Of a stretch of DNA of 64,000 nt, positions 17,781 to 26,371 are shown piece after piece. This stretch comes from Cypionkella sp. GTDB lineage: Bacteria; Pseudomonadota; Alphaproteobacteria; Rhodobacterales; Rhodobacteraceae. Location: positions 1 to 64,000 of the forward strand of contig NZ_JAUSBA010000008.1 of assembly GCF_030652235.1 (NCBI RefSeq). Direction: 5' to 3'. The position numbers and the translations under genes were made by a program. Each line of letters starts with the position of its first letter. Positions within the stretch are counted from its first letter, which is position 1. The notes under the pieces were generated by a model that saw only the letters and a program-made list of their open reading frames with translations, was not told the origin of the DNA and did no database searches.

Positions 17781-18572
17781 ATGTTGGCGGCGGAGCGACA
17801 CAATCGCATCATGGTAGCCATGCGCTCCAGAGGGGCGGCGTCAATCACTGACCTGGCTGGTGATCTGGGGGTTTCGGTCTCAACCCTGAGACGCGACTTG
17901 GATTTTCTCAGCGCTGCTGGGCTTTTGCAGCGCACGCGCGGTGGCGCCGTCGCAGACATTCGGCAGGCGAAGACCTTCGAGCCGCCCGCCATTGTCTCAG
18001 GGGGGCTCGCATCAGCTGAAAAGCGCGCGATCGGCCAAGACGCCGCACAGCAGATCAAGTCAGGTCAAATTGTCCTGTTCGACAGCGGCACCACCACGCT
18101 TGAGGCGGCGCGGGCTGCCGTCGCGCTCAGGCTGCAATTTACAGCGATCACGAATGATTTGCAGATCGCCGCACTGCTCACCCATCAACCAGGCATCGAT
18201 GTAATTGTCCTGGGAGGTATGGTGCGGTCAGGTACACCAACGATCCTGGGCAGCGCGACGCTCGACTTTTTGTCGCGATTGTCTGTGGATCTGTTGATGC
18301 TCGGAGCACATGCTGTCCATGATGGGAGACTGTCAGATACATCGATGGAGTTGGCCGCGTTGAAACGCTGCATGATCACAATATCGGAGACGCGCTTGCT
18401 GCTCGTCGACAGTGGTAAGTTCGCGCGCTGCTCCTTTGCGACTTTTGGTGATGTTTCGGATTTTCACCAGATCATTACCGACGACGCGCTGTCGCCTGAG
18501 GCGAGGGCCTCGATGTCAGAACAGTCGCTCAAGGTTGTGCGCCTGCCCTCAGCTTCGGGTCGCGTATCATGA
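17781..18572 (+). CDS. DeoR/GlpR-family transcriptional regulator
   Basis: A 263-residue regulator starting at MLAAERHNRIMVAMRSRG. The N-terminal winged helix carries the DeoR motif (SITDLAGDLGVSVSTLRRDL followed by LDFLSAAGLLQRTRGGAV). The C-terminal DeoRC sensor domain, related to ribose-5-phosphate isomerase, shows LFDSGTTTLEAARA and LLVDSGKFARCSF. Such regulators sense phosphorylated sugars, which fits control of a kinase/PdxA2 pair. It overlaps the kinase start by 4 bases (ATGA at 18569), so the two form an operon. A long upstream extension of the frame to 17400 overlaps the pdxA2-like gene and is rejected. Confidence 0.88.
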   Translation: MLAAERHNRIMVAMRSRGAASITDLAGDLGVSVSTLRRDLDFLSAAGLLQRTRGGAVADIRQAKTFEPPAIVSGGLASAEKRAIGQDAAQQIKSGQIVLFDSGTTTLEAARAAVALRLQFTAITNDLQIAALLTHQPGIDVIVLGGMVRSGTPTILGSATLDFLSRLSVDLLMLGAHAVHDGRLSDTSMELAALKRCMITISETRLLLVDSGKFARCSFATFGDVSDFHQIITDDALSPEARASMSEQSLKVVRLPSASGRVS

Positions 18573-19588
18573 CGCCGTCACATGTGACGATCTTGTCTGA
18601 CGATCTGACAGGGGCCTTGGATGCTGCGGCCCCCTTGGCGCAACATGATGCGCCGATTGTGGTCTCAATGACGGAGGTCGCTGCCAGTCGCCTTGCGGTG
18701 AGCACCGAGACCCGGGATGGAGTGTCGCGCGATGAGGCCGCGCGGCGCGTGGCGGAATTTATCGCGGCACGGCGGGACAGGATCGGTCAATCTGGACTTT
18801 GGATCAAAAAGATCGACAGCATGTTGCGCGGTCCCTGGGCTGCAGAGACGGCAGCCGCCGCGCGGGACTTTGACTGCATCGTCGTCGCTCCGGCTTTTCC
18901 AGAAATGGGGCGGCGCACAGTCAACGGTCGCCAGCAAGTGCTTGGTGCAGACAGTAAATGGCAGGACGTCGGAGAGCCGATTGCGACGGCGCTGCAGCGC
19001 GCGGGCTTGCACTCGGCACCGTGGCGTATCGATGAAACACCGCCCGAGGCGAGGATCCTCGTGGCTGACGCCGTGACGCCTGAGCACCTTGATCGGGTGA
19101 CCAGATCATTGGCCTCTAAAGCTTCAGTGCTTTGGGTTGGTAGTGGTGGGGTGGCCGAGGCGCTGGCTGGCAGGACGCCCTTTATCCCAGCTCCAACCAC
19201 CGACCTGTTTCTCATCGGCACCCGGCATCCTGTGACGCAGTGTCAAACTGCGCGCTTGGAAGCGCAGTGCGCATGGGCGCGGCTGGTCGATCCGGCGCGG
19301 GAAGTGATCGGCGCGCGGGAAGCTGCGGTGGCTCTCAACTATGCCATCGTGGAACTGCTGGAGGGGACGGTGCCGGTCAGTGTTTTGGTCACAGGGGGAG
19401 CGACACTCGCGTGGCTGACGAAGCTTGCTGCAGTCGATCAGCTCCACACGATCGGACGGATCGCACCCGGTCTTCCTGTCAGCTACATCCATGGCGGCGC
19501 ATGGCACGGCGTCATAGTTATCTCGAAATCCGGCGGCTTCGGTGATCCAGATCTGCTGGTGCGTTTGGCTTTGAGTGGAGACGTCTAG
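18569..19588 (+). CDS. Four-carbon acid sugar kinase (DUF1537; OtnK/DtnK type)
   Basis: A 339-residue DUF1537 kinase. The N-terminal acid-sugar-binding domain begins ILSDDLTGALDAAAPLAQH with LWIKKIDSMLRGPWAAE (the conserved KxDST/SxxRG-like element) and VVAPAFPEMGRRTVNG. The C-terminal nucleotide-binding domain has SVLVTGGATLAWLTKL and VISKSGGFGDPDLLVRLAL. It is shorter than the usual 400-430 residues, with the shortening in the middle and C-terminal domain. The family phosphorylates D-threonate, D-erythronate or oxo-tetronates at C4. With the pdxA2-like gene nearby the D-threonate/D-erythronate type of pathway is most likely. Confidence 0.85.
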   Translation: MTPSHVTILSDDLTGALDAAAPLAQHDAPIVVSMTEVAASRLAVSTETRDGVSRDEAARRVAEFIAARRDRIGQSGLWIKKIDSMLRGPWAAETAAAARDFDCIVVAPAFPEMGRRTVNGRQQVLGADSKWQDVGEPIATALQRAGLHSAPWRIDETPPEARILVADAVTPEHLDRVTRSLASKASVLWVGSGGVAEALAGRTPFIPAPTTDLFLIGTRHPVTQCQTARLEAQCAWARLVDPAREVIGAREAAVALNYAIVELLEGTVPVSVLVTGGATLAWLTKLAAVDQLHTIGRIAPGLPVSYIHGGAWHGVIVISKSGGFGDPDLLVRLALSGDV

Positions 19589-20019
19589 CCTCGTCTCAAG
19601 GGAGCTTTCGCCGGCCGCTATCCTCTGCGCAAGCTGAAGCAGAGGGGAAAAGGGCTCTTATGTCTCGCTCGACTTTGTACATTTTCTGAGGCTACGCCGC
19701 GAAGCACAAGGCTTGTGCCATTCTCATGATGCGGTCTGGCGGGGAGTGTGAAGAAATGTTTGCAACCCATAGGGAGAAGCGGACTGCGCCGATTGCATCG
19801 GAGAAGGTGAGATGGGTTTTCCGGTACCACGCTGCAGCATAGGGGGAGCTTGCAGAGGTCAGAAGATCGCCGGCCTAAAGCGTAATCAGACTGTATAGAC
19901 CGAGCAGCGCGCGCGTTGTCAACGGCGCGATATGAGAACGGCAGTGCAAAAGTTTGCCACGGAAGTGGCGGGATAGTCCTGCTGCGGGCAGAGTAAAACT
20001 TTGCCACTGTCGCGTGGCC
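19589..20019. other. Non-coding stretch upstream of the first ISL3 element
   Basis: About 430 bases without a gene I can support. A hairpin with a 7-bp stem (cctctgc/gcagagg, 19622-19645) follows the kinase gene and could be a weak terminator. Two similar 19-base segments, gtgcaaaagtttgccacgg (about 19946) and gagtaaaactttgccactg (about 19991), form an imperfect direct repeat, possibly the remains of another element's ends. Minus-strand open frames here have no recognisable motif. Confidence 0.4.
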
Positions 20020-20027
20020 CTTAAATG

Positions 20028-21718
20028 GGGTCATCCTCAATTTGTGTGTCACGGTCTGACCGAGTTTCACAGATTGAAGGGATCAGGCCGTGGTATCGAA
20101 GAAGCATTGGGCTCCAACCGCCAGCGTCGAGGTTGGTGAGGTCCGCCAGTCTGAGACGGGTGCATGGGTCGTATCTGGCAGACTGGCTCCGAATGGCACC
20201 TGCCCTGAGTGCGGGACGTCCTCAAGACAACGACATGGTTGGCGGCGCCGGCGGATCGAGGATTTTCCTGCTCAGGGCCAAGCGGTTTGGATCGAGCTCA
20301 GGGTTTGTCGATGGCGATGTTTGAACTCGGATTGCCGCCGCCGCACGTTCTCCGATCGCGAGGGGGCGGTGGCGCTCCCTTATGCGCGCCGGACGTCGCG
20401 ACAGGCACAACTCTTAGGCCATATGGCGCACGCCGCTGGCGGCACCCCAGCTGAACGGCTCTTGCGGCGACTGGGTATCCGGGTCAGTGACGATACTATT
20501 CTCCGACAGTTGCTACGCGCAGCTCAAGTTGTTCCACCACGCGCACGGATCATCGGGATCGATGATTGGAGTTGGCGAAAGTCGCAGAACTACGGGACGA
20601 TCATCATCGACCTCGAGCGTCGCGCTGTCATCGATGTTCTCGAAGATCGTGATGTCGTCACATGCACCGACTGGCTAAGGCGTCATCCTGAGGTGGAAGT
20701 CATAAGCCGGGATCGCTGCGGTCTCTACGCCCAAGCCGCCCGACAAGGAGCGCCGCAGGCGGAACAGGTCGCCGACCGGTTTCATATCGTGCAGAACCTT
20801 CGCATGGCAATCGAGGAGCAAATGAACCTGCACGGTCGTGCAACTGGAAGGGCCTTGCTCTCCGATGCAGACAACATCAGCACAGCTCAGAACCTTCTGA
20901 AATCACGTCTTGCCCATCGCAAATCCCGAGAAGAGATTTTCAAGACCATTTCGGTACTTAGGCAGCAAGGGCTGACGTGCAGCGAGATCGGACGGCGAAC
21001 GGGGTTTCCCCGGCGTAGCGTCGCGAAATGGCTGCAGTTCGAAACGCCACCTGACCGAAAGCGCGCCGTCCTCAAGCGCTCCTCCGCATGGTATTTTGAA
21101 GAGTACCTGAAGCAACGCTGGGAGAACGGTATTCGCAGCGGCAATGCGCTGCTCCCTTTGATCCAAGAACGTGGTTATGAGGGCAGCCTGTCAAACTTGC
21201 AGCGGCTCTTGGCCGGATGGCGCAGAGCCGAAAAAGAGGAACAGGAGGGACCCACCAAGGAAGATCAGGTCCTTGCACCGGTCCGGGACCCGGAAACCGG
21301 GCACGCGATTTCCCCGGTTATCGCGGCCGCACTCTGCATCAAACCAAGAGGAAGATTTACCTTGGAGCAGGCGAGAAAAGTCGAAGTTCTCAAGGAAGGC
21401 TCGCCTGCCTTCACAACAATGCGGCGCCTCGCCATGCGTTTCAATGGCATCTTGCGTGGTCGAAAAGCAGACCCGCTGCCCGCCTGGATCGACGATGCGA
21501 TCGAAACGGACCTAGCGCCCATCGTGCGGTTCGCCCGAACCTTGAACAGAGACATTGATGCGGTCAGGAATGCCATCGAAATGGAGTGGAGCAATGGTCA
21601 AGCCGAAGGCCAGATCAACCGATTGAAGACCTTGAAGCGCGCGATGTATGGGCGAGCCGGCCCGAACTTGCTCAGGGCCCGAATGCTCCCTCTGCACCAC
21701 ACAAATTGAGGATGACCC
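20028..21718. mobile_element. Complete ISL3-family element, copy 1
   Basis: A 1691-bp element with inverted repeats gggtcatcctcaatttgtgt at the left (20028) and the complement ending at 21718. Perfect 8-bp direct repeats cttaaatg flank it (20020-20027 and 21719-21726), the duplication length usual for ISL3. It carries one intact transposase gene. A second, interrupted copy lies in the same orientation at 36268-39476, on the other side of the ectoine locus. Confidence 0.93.
20090..21709 (+). CDS. ISL3-family transposase
   Basis: A 539-residue ISL3 transposase. The N-terminal zinc-binding region has CPECG at about residue 38 and a later C-x4-C pair (CRWRCLNSDC). The DDE-like core includes IIGIDDWSWRKSQNYGT, VISRDRCGLYAQAARQGAP with DRFHIVQNLRMAIEEQ, and the C-terminal Glu in EWSNGQAEGQINRLKTLKR. 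The frame is open throughout and ends LLRARMLPLHHTN, the typical family C-terminus. Intact ends and duplication suggest it is active or was recently. Confidence 0.93.
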   Translation: MVSKKHWAPTASVEVGEVRQSETGAWVVSGRLAPNGTCPECGTSSRQRHGWRRRRIEDFPAQGQAVWIELRVCRWRCLNSDCRRRTFSDREGAVALPYARRTSRQAQLLGHMAHAAGGTPAERLLRRLGIRVSDDTILRQLLRAAQVVPPRARIIGIDDWSWRKSQNYGTIIIDLERRAVIDVLEDRDVVTCTDWLRRHPEVEVISRDRCGLYAQAARQGAPQAEQVADRFHIVQNLRMAIEEQMNLHGRATGRALLSDADNISTAQNLLKSRLAHRKSREEIFKTISVLRQQGLTCSEIGRRTGFPRRSVAKWLQFETPPDRKRAVLKRSSAWYFEEYLKQRWENGIRSGNALLPLIQERGYEGSLSNLQRLLAGWRRAEKEEQEGPTKEDQVLAPVRDPETGHAISPVIAAALCIKPRGRFTLEQARKVEVLKEGSPAFTTMRRLAMRFNGILRGRKADPLPAWIDDAIETDLAPIVRFARTLNRDIDAVRNAIEMEWSNGQAEGQINRLKTLKRAMYGRAGPNLLRARMLPLHHTN

Positions 21719-21763
21719 CTTAAATGCGGTATACGAAAGTCAACAAAATCAATGGGGCGGCTT

Positions 21764-23311
21764 GAGACCGTTCAATTCCCTGGGGTGCATTGTTTGCCGA
21801 AGCGGGCTCTACTCTCTGCCATTCTTGGCAGAGGAGAGGCAGGATGCGCTGGAAAATCAGTATTGAGGGTTCGGACGAAATCACGCAAGGTCACCGGTTA
21901 GAGTTTGAGATCGCGAAGAGCCTTGACGATCTGGCCGCCGGTAGCCTGGGCCTGTCGGTTGACGACGGCAAGACCATCTTGGCATCACTTCAACGGTACT
22001 TCATCGAGCAGCAGTGCGCCCTCTATGTTTTGTTCCGACGTCATTGCCAGGGGTGTGGCGGAACGCGGCCGATCAAGGACTATTCGGCCAGAACGATCCA
22101 GACAGTTTACGGCGCTGTCACCGTGGAGAGCCCTCGGCTATACCCCTGCCGCCGCTGCATGCCCGGTGTTGATTTCACAATCACTCCAGTGTCAGAGCTC
22201 TGCCCTGACCGTGCAACTGTAGAACTGATGACGCTCACGGCTAAGCTTGGCGCACTCATGCCTTACCGAGCAGCGACAGAAGTTCTGGCCGATTTTCTGC
22301 CTGGGCAGATGCCAACTCGGCACACGACCCTGCGACATCGCACTTTGACAGTTGGTAAGCGACTGGAGGAAAAGGAAGAACAGCGCATGTTCTTTGAAAA
22401 AGTCGACACGCAGGAACGTCGTCAATGCGAGCTGCCGCTGCCTGGTGACCCAGAACGGGAGTTTGTCCTTGGCATCGATACTGCTCATATCCCGCAAGTC
22501 CGCGGCCATGAAACGCGAAGTTTCGAAGCTGTCATCTGCCACGCAAGCAGGGGCGGGGTCGGATCCGACCGAGGAATCTTGTTCGCGTTTTCGGGCACTT
22601 CGCGAAAACGCATGCGTGCAGAAGGGCTGCTTGCCCTCAAACGTCTCGGATACGAAGGCAAGGGCGATGTTACCGTGATCTCCGACGGTGAGGACTGTCT
22701 GAAGCGCTTGAAATCCGCTCTCCCGCAGCCAGCCACGCACATCCTCGACTGGTTTCACATTGCCATGAAGCTGCGACCAATCGAGCAGACTGCCGGGTGG
22801 TTGGCGCGGCGGCTGCCGCCGAACGAGCGGGAAGAGCTTTTGGAAGACATAGCAGCGGTGAGGTGGCGTCTTTGGAATGGTCAAACAGACAGGGCAATTG
22901 ACCTGATCGGTCGCCTGTTTCAAGACTTGAAGGCAGATGAACAGGGCAGCTCCGCGATCGCCCCGCTACGAGGCGGTCTGTTGAACCTGCGCATCTACAT
23001 TGAGCAAAACCGCGGTTCCATCACCAACTATGGTGCGAGATATCGCGAAGGGAGGCGGATCGCCTCCACGGCCGCTGAAGCGAACGTCAACAATCTTGTC
23101 GCAAGGCGGATGGTCAAGAAGCAGCAAATGCGCTGGTCAGTACGCGGGGCAAACCTGCTCCTTCAAGTCCGCGTCGCCCTTGCCAATGGCGATCTTGCGG
23201 AACGTCTCGCCTACAGGCCGCCAGTTCAACCAAGTCAGACCATCATTTCACCATTCGTGCCGCTACCGCTCTTTCAGCGTGCCGCATGACCCCAGCTAGT
23301 TGAACGGTCCC
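21764..23311. mobile_element. ISKra4-family element, copy 1
   Basis: The element runs between imperfect inverted repeats: gagaccgttcaa at 21764 and the complement of gggaccgttcaac ending at 23311, each followed inward by a ctggggt match. One intact transposase gene lies inside. No target duplication is obvious. The first ISL3 copy sits 45 bases to its left, and an 84-base stub of a closely related element lies at 39522 beside the second ISL3 copy in the same arrangement. Confidence 0.8.
21844..23289 (+). CDS. ISKra4-family transposase
   Basis: A 481-residue transposase starting at MRWKISIEGSDEITQGHRL, preceded by gaggagaggcagg. The N-terminal part includes a Cys pair (CQGCGG) and CRRCMPG typical of the zinc-binding region of this family. 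The catalytic core has FVLGIDTAHIPQ, VTVISDGEDCLKRL, HILDWFHIAMKL and a final Glu in TAAEANVNNLVARRMVKKQQ. The frame is intact. Its C-terminus ends just before the right inverted repeat. Confidence 0.9.
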   Translation: MRWKISIEGSDEITQGHRLEFEIAKSLDDLAAGSLGLSVDDGKTILASLQRYFIEQQCALYVLFRRHCQGCGGTRPIKDYSARTIQTVYGAVTVESPRLYPCRRCMPGVDFTITPVSELCPDRATVELMTLTAKLGALMPYRAATEVLADFLPGQMPTRHTTLRHRTLTVGKRLEEKEEQRMFFEKVDTQERRQCELPLPGDPEREFVLGIDTAHIPQVRGHETRSFEAVICHASRGGVGSDRGILFAFSGTSRKRMRAEGLLALKRLGYEGKGDVTVISDGEDCLKRLKSALPQPATHILDWFHIAMKLRPIEQTAGWLARRLPPNEREELLEDIAAVRWRLWNGQTDRAIDLIGRLFQDLKADEQGSSAIAPLRGGLLNLRIYIEQNRGSITNYGARYREGRRIASTAAEANVNNLVARRMVKKQQMRWSVRGANLLLQVRVALANGDLAERLAYRPPVQPSQTIISPFVPLPLFQRAA

Positions 23312-23647
23312 ACGGGACAGCGGGGGATAAGTCCCAAATGAGCAAGACGCGCCAAACGCTCATAACTCAGACCCTGCGACGTCTCTGGCTAAACCATATG
23401 AAATGGCGACAGCATCGACGCGCTGTTGCCGATTGCCGTGGTCCCATTCACTACCGCTCGTACTGATCCAACGCACCCCTATGGATCATTGGGCCGTCCT
23501 CACAGGCAGAATCACTTGCGTGCCATTAGCGTCACTTTTCGTCCAATCGACAAAACCAGAGTAGACGCGTTATCCTTCTGCGAGCACAAAAAATAATTGC
23601 ATCGATTGACTTAATAAATTGGATGGCACTCTACAGAATACAACCTA
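23312..23647. other. Gap between ISKra4 and the GntR gene, with one possible small ORF
   Basis: About 336 bases with no confident gene. A 42-codon plus-strand frame at 23338-23466 (MSKTRQTLITQTLRRLWLNH, ending RGPIHYRSY) is basic and protein-like but has no clear ribosome binding site and matches nothing I recognise. The AT-rich stretch 23585-23645 lies just past the stop of the leftward gntR gene and could contain its transcription end. Confidence 0.35.
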
Positions 23648-24331
23648 CTAGAGGTTTCGTGACGCGATGCGCATCCTCGTATAACTCATTGAAATATGCG
23701 TGCGATGGATCAGCGCGGCGGATCGGACGTCGCCAATCGCCAGGGCGCGCAGGACTTCGTCGATCTCGTCTGCAAAGATCCGCACTTCTGCAGCCACGTC
23801 AATGCGCGCGGCTGCCATGGATTTCAGCCAGATCCGGGCGGTCTGCAGGAACAGACGCTCGCAGATCTCGCGCAGCGGAAGGTTCGAGGTGATGCCGTGG
23901 AATTCGTGGAAGAACTCCATGTTCAGTTCCCCAAAGCGCCGGGCGTCGGGCGCATTGGCCAACGCGCGAACCTCGGCCGACAGCAGCTGCAAACGGTCCC
24001 ACAGGGCGGGGTCGGGCGGGTTCGGGCCAAGGACCCCCAGAAGCTCGGCCAGTTCCATTCGCAGCTGATAGGTCTGTTCCAGCGCCTCGATGTCGACATC
24101 GGTGACAAAGGTCCCGACACCATGCACCGACTGCAACAGGCCTTCGCCTTCCAGCCGGACCAGAACCCGACGCAAGGGTGTGCGGCTGGTCCCGAACTCT
24201 GCTGCCAGATCCTCCTCTGACAACCGGGTGCCGGGGGGATAGTCCAGAACACAGATGCGATTGCGCAGGACCTTGTGCATCCTGTCAAAGCGGTCGCGGG
24301 CGGTGGGCAGGCTTTCGGCTGGAAAGTTCAC
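23648..24331 (-). CDS. GntR-family regulator with FCD domain, probable ectoine locus regulator
   Basis: A 227-residue FadR/FCD-subfamily regulator. The N-terminal winged helix reads LRNRICVLDYPPGTRLSEED, then EFGTSRTPLRRVLVRLEGEG; the C-terminal FCD helical domain carries metal-ligand-type residues (ELNMEFFHEFHGI and DVRSAALIHRTHISMSY). GTG start at 24331 follows gagggtgcc. It is the last gene of doeA-doeB-permease-gntR. Known ectoine clusters are usually controlled by EnuR, a MocR-type regulator with an aminotransferase domain; that is absent here. Two TTGTNNACAA palindromes at 27578 and 27683 are of the kind FCD regulators bind. Ectoine-derived N-acetyl-diaminobutyrate as ligand is inference. 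Confidence 0.85.
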   Translation of the reverse strand: MNFPAESLPTARDRFDRMHKVLRNRICVLDYPPGTRLSEEDLAAEFGTSRTPLRRVLVRLEGEGLLQSVHGVGTFVTDVDIEALEQTYQLRMELAELLGVLGPNPPDPALWDRLQLLSAEVRALANAPDARRFGELNMEFFHEFHGITSNLPLREICERLFLQTARIWLKSMAAARIDVAAEVRIFADEIDEVLRALAIGDVRSAALIHRTHISMSYTRMRIASRNL

Positions 24332-24338
24332 GGCACCC

Positions 24339-25205
24339 TCATCTCGTCTGGCGTGTCACGATATAGACCCCAACGGCTGACAAGGCCAATCCGGCAAGCG
24401 CCAGGGGACGCAGGGGTTCGTCCAGCAGCGCCCATGCAAGGGCCATCGCAAGCGGCGGCACGAGATACATCAGCGCCGAAATCCGCGTGGCATCGCCGCG
24501 CGCGATCATGGCGATGTAAAGCGAAATCGAGATCAGCGAATTGCCCAGGACCAGCCAGACCAGCGCGACGATCAGGCCCGGCTGCCAGTCGATCGACAGG
24601 CTTTCAGTGGCCACGGCCACCGGGGCAACCAGCGTGAAGCCCACGGCATATTGAACCAGCCCTCCGGCCACCGGGTCGGTCTTGCGGCCCAGGGCCTTTT
24701 CGAACAGCGTGGCCCCGCTGATCCCGGCCAGAGCCCCAAGTGCCAGAAGCGCCGCGCCAATCGGGCTTGGACCCAGCGACCCCTCGGACCAGACCGCCAG
24801 CAGGACGCCACAAAAGCCGATCCCCAGCCCCGACCACAGAAGAAGTCCCCCGCGCTTGCCGCCGATCAGTGGCGATGCGGCGGCGACAAGGGCGGGCTGC
24901 AGCGCCATGATGATGGCGGTGGTCCCGGCGTTCATCCCCTGCTTCATCGCCAGATAGGCCAGGCCGAAATAGACGCCCTGAATCAGAAACCCCGTCACCG
25001 CCACCGCTGCCCAATGCCGTGCGCCCACCGGCCATTGCGGTCGCAGCAGCAGGGCAAGGGGGACCAGCACCACCACCGCCAACCCATAGCGCAGGGCCAG
25101 AAGGGTCATCGGTTCGGCATGTTGCAGGCCCAGCTTGGCAAAGCCATAACCCCCCGACCACAGGATCAGAAAGACAAAGGGGGCGGCCCGCCAGAAGGCA
25201 GTCAT
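24339..25205 (-). CDS. EamA/DMT-family membrane transporter
   Basis: A 288-residue membrane protein with about ten hydrophobic helices and two EamA repeats (FLILWSGGYGFAKLGLQHAE early in the first; SINWQ-type loop and ALMYLVPPLAMALAWALLDE in the second). Drug/metabolite transporters of this type export amino acids or related compounds. The start overlaps the doeB stop (ATGA at 25202-25205) and gntR follows after 7 bases, so it belongs to the ectoine operon. It might export an overflow intermediate such as diaminobutyrate or take part in uptake; neither can be decided from the sequence. Confidence 0.82.
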   Translation of the reverse strand: MTAFWRAAPFVFLILWSGGYGFAKLGLQHAEPMTLLALRYGLAVVVLVPLALLLRPQWPVGARHWAAVAVTGFLIQGVYFGLAYLAMKQGMNAGTTAIIMALQPALVAAASPLIGGKRGGLLLWSGLGIGFCGVLLAVWSEGSLGPSPIGAALLALGALAGISGATLFEKALGRKTDPVAGGLVQYAVGFTLVAPVAVATESLSIDWQPGLIVALVWLVLGNSLISISLYIAMIARGDATRISALMYLVPPLAMALAWALLDEPLRPLALAGLALSAVGVYIVTRQTR

Positions 25206-26368
25206 GGGGCGACCTGAAGCCGGTCTCCCAGGCGTTCCAGAAAGCGGATGCCCTCGGCCAGTTGCTCCAGTGCGATGAATTCGTCGGGTTTGTGGGCCTG
25301 TTCGATCGAGCCGGGGCCGCAGATCACCGCCTGCATGCCCATGGCCTGAAAGATCCCCGCCTCGGTGCCAAAGGGCACCAGGCCCGCGCCGTTGGCCCCG
25401 GTCAGCGCCAGCGCGATCTCGCGCGCCTCGTTCTCGCTGGTCGGAATCAGCCCATCCACCTCGCCGATCACTTCGGTGATGATATCGGCCATGGGGGCCA
25501 CCGCGCGCATCCCCGGCAGCAGGTGGTGGGTGCAGAATTCATGCAGGTCGGCCTTGACCAGATCGGCGTCGCCGGGCTGGGCCGGGCGCATTTCCCAGTC
25601 CACCCGCGCCTTTCCGGCGATGACGTTATGGGCCACACCGCCGACCAGCGCGCCGGTGTTGATCGTGGTCCAGGGCGGCTCGAACCGGCTGTCGGGGGGG
25701 GCGAGGGCCTTCAGAACCTCGCGCAGCTCCAGCAGCCGGGCGACATAGCGCACCGCATATTCCACCGCATTCACCCCGCGTTCGGGGGCCGAACCGTGAC
25801 CCTCAAGCCCGGTGAAATGCACCGAATATTCGTAGCAGCCCTTGTGCCCCTCGATCACCCGCATCAGCGTCGGCTCGCCAATGATGGCGACGCGCGGTCT
25901 TACCCCGCGCGCCTGCAACAAGGGCGCAAGCGCCCGCGCGCCCAGACAGCCGATCTCTTCGTCATAGGTAAAGGCGAAATGGATCGGCCGCGCAGTGGCC
26001 TTCTGGGCATAATGCGGCGCCAAGGCGACGGCCGCTGCGATGAAGCCCTTCATGTCACAGGTTCCGCGGCCATAAAGCCGACCTTCGCGCTCAGTCATCG
26101 CCCAAGGGTCGGTCGTCCAGTCCTGATCTGCCACCGGCACTACATCGGAATGACCCGACAGCAGGATACCGCCATCAATGTCCGGCCCGATGGTGGCAAA
26201 GAGATTGGCCTTGGTGCCGGTTTCATCGCGGAACACCTCAACCCGCGCCCCGGCATCGGCCAAAAGGCCTGCCAGATGCTCGATCAGCGCCATGTTGCTG
26301 TCAGCCGAGACGGTGGGAAAGCCGATCAACTGCCCCAGTATCTCGCGGGTGCGGGTCATGTGATCCAA
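25202..26368 (-). CDS. doeB: N-acetyl-L-2,4-diaminobutyrate deacetylase (ArgE/M20 family)
   Basis: A 388-residue zinc-dependent M20 peptidase-fold deacetylase, also known as EutE. The metal site is built from ILLSGHSDVVPVADQDW, GRGTCDMKGFIAA and TYDEEIGCLGARAL, with the catalytic Glu pair DEE; the dimerisation lid and a C-terminal His (GPGSIEQAHKPDEF) complete the fold. Start could be 26368 (MDHMTRTREI) or the internal ATG at 26359. It follows doeA after 3 bases. Role: removes acetate from N-acetyl-diaminobutyrate released by ectoine hydrolase, giving L-2,4-diaminobutyrate. General ArgE activity cannot be excluded by sequence, but the neighbours decide. Confidence 0.88.
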   Translation of the reverse strand: MDHMTRTREILGQLIGFPTVSADSNMALIEHLAGLLADAGARVEVFRDETGTKANLFATIGPDIDGGILLSGHSDVVPVADQDWTTDPWAMTEREGRLYGRGTCDMKGFIAAAVALAPHYAQKATARPIHFAFTYDEEIGCLGARALAPLLQARGVRPRVAIIGEPTLMRVIEGHKGCYEYSVHFTGLEGHGSAPERGVNAVEYAVRYVARLLELREVLKALAPPDSRFEPPWTTINTGALVGGVAHNVIAGKARVDWEMRPAQPGDADLVKADLHEFCTHHLLPGMRAVAPMADIITEVIGEVDGLIPTSENEAREIALALTGANGAGLVPFGTEAGIFQAMGMQAVICGPGSIEQAHKPDEFIALEQLAEGIRFLERLGDRLQVAP

Positions 26369-26371
26369 GGC

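Noticed and set aside
19618-20070. 150-codon minus-strand frame left of ISL3
   Set aside because: It crosses the ISL3 target duplication and end, has no ribosome binding site and no family resemblance.
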